Positions 63,998 to 64,000 of a stretch of DNA of 64,000 nt are shown in pieces (within the stretch, counting starts at the first letter, position 1; every line of letters starts with the position of its first letter). The stretch is from Comamonas odontotermitis (lineage in GTDB: Bacteria > Pseudomonadota > Gammaproteobacteria > Burkholderiales > Burkholderiaceae_C), in NCBI RefSeq assembly GCF_020080045.1, contig NZ_CP083451.1, positions 186,001-250,000 of the forward strand, written 5' to 3'. The notes beneath the pieces are model-generated. The model ran no database searches. It was not told the DNA's origin and saw only the letters and a program-made list of their open reading frames with translations. Position numbers and translations under genes: made by a program.

Positions 63998-64000
63998 CCC

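Overview
The window is GC-rich, densely coded chromosomal DNA of a beta-proteobacterium, most likely a Comamonas- or Delftia-like member of the Comamonadaceae. I infer this from five Bug/TctC-type receptor genes, many CoA-dependent catabolic genes, a B12 methionine synthase without its homocysteine domain behind an SAH riboswitch, and dispersed AGCTGCCAGCGC palindromes. No rRNA, tRNA, CRISPR array or prophage was recognised. One intact IS3-family insertion sequence is present.

Layout. 1-1913: minC (5' end cut by the window), minD, minE and a terminator. 1995-5252 (minus): an acyl-CoA catabolic operon (Zn-ribbon OB-fold protein, thiolase-like protein, acyl-CoA dehydrogenase, thioesterase). 5533-9518: two tandem paralogous periplasmic binding proteins and an aldehyde dehydrogenase. 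9589-11132: a small membrane protein, a possible leader or small RNA, and a membrane-anchored thioredoxin-like protein. 11162-18204 (minus): a six-gene beta-oxidation-type operon. 18505-25377 (plus): a MaoC hydratase, acyl-CoA dehydrogenase, CaiB CoA-transferase, MmgE/PrpD, Bug receptor and CitE-type lyase, matching the gene content of itaconate degradation loci. 25460-27892: a secreted protein, then yhhQ-queC (queuosine precursor) behind a probable preQ1-I riboswitch. 28003-33126 (minus): a CoA ligase between two Bug receptors, then glutamate dehydrogenase. 33351-34133: an FAH-fold hydratase-like protein.

34224-42334 (minus) is the most distinctive region. It is a seven-gene, mostly overlapping operon coding for a membrane GT2 polysaccharide synthase, a membrane-anchored bactofilin-like beta-helix protein, a periplasmic alpha-helical protein, a NodB-type polysaccharide deacetylase, a UDP-GlcNAc 2-epimerase, a YaiO-type outer-membrane barrel and a multi-pass membrane protein. 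Together they look like a complete synthase-dependent exopolysaccharide pathway, plausibly making a partly deacetylated ManNAc/GlcNAc polymer.

42488-49700: another Bug receptor with an enoyl-CoA hydratase, a large MscK-type mechanosensitive channel, and a LysR regulator divergent from a PACE-type efflux protein (an AceR/AceI-like pair). 49742-51080: the IS. 51189-52427: gltS. 52656-55570: SAH riboswitch and metH. 55725-58090: polar amino-acid ABC receptor and two permeases without an ATPase. 58148-63997: lipoprotein glycerophosphodiesterase, small membrane protein, SDR with divergent LysR regulator, ankyrin protein and a membrane protein.

Two RNA switches (preQ1 and SAH) and the exopolysaccharide operon are the best targets for a second look.
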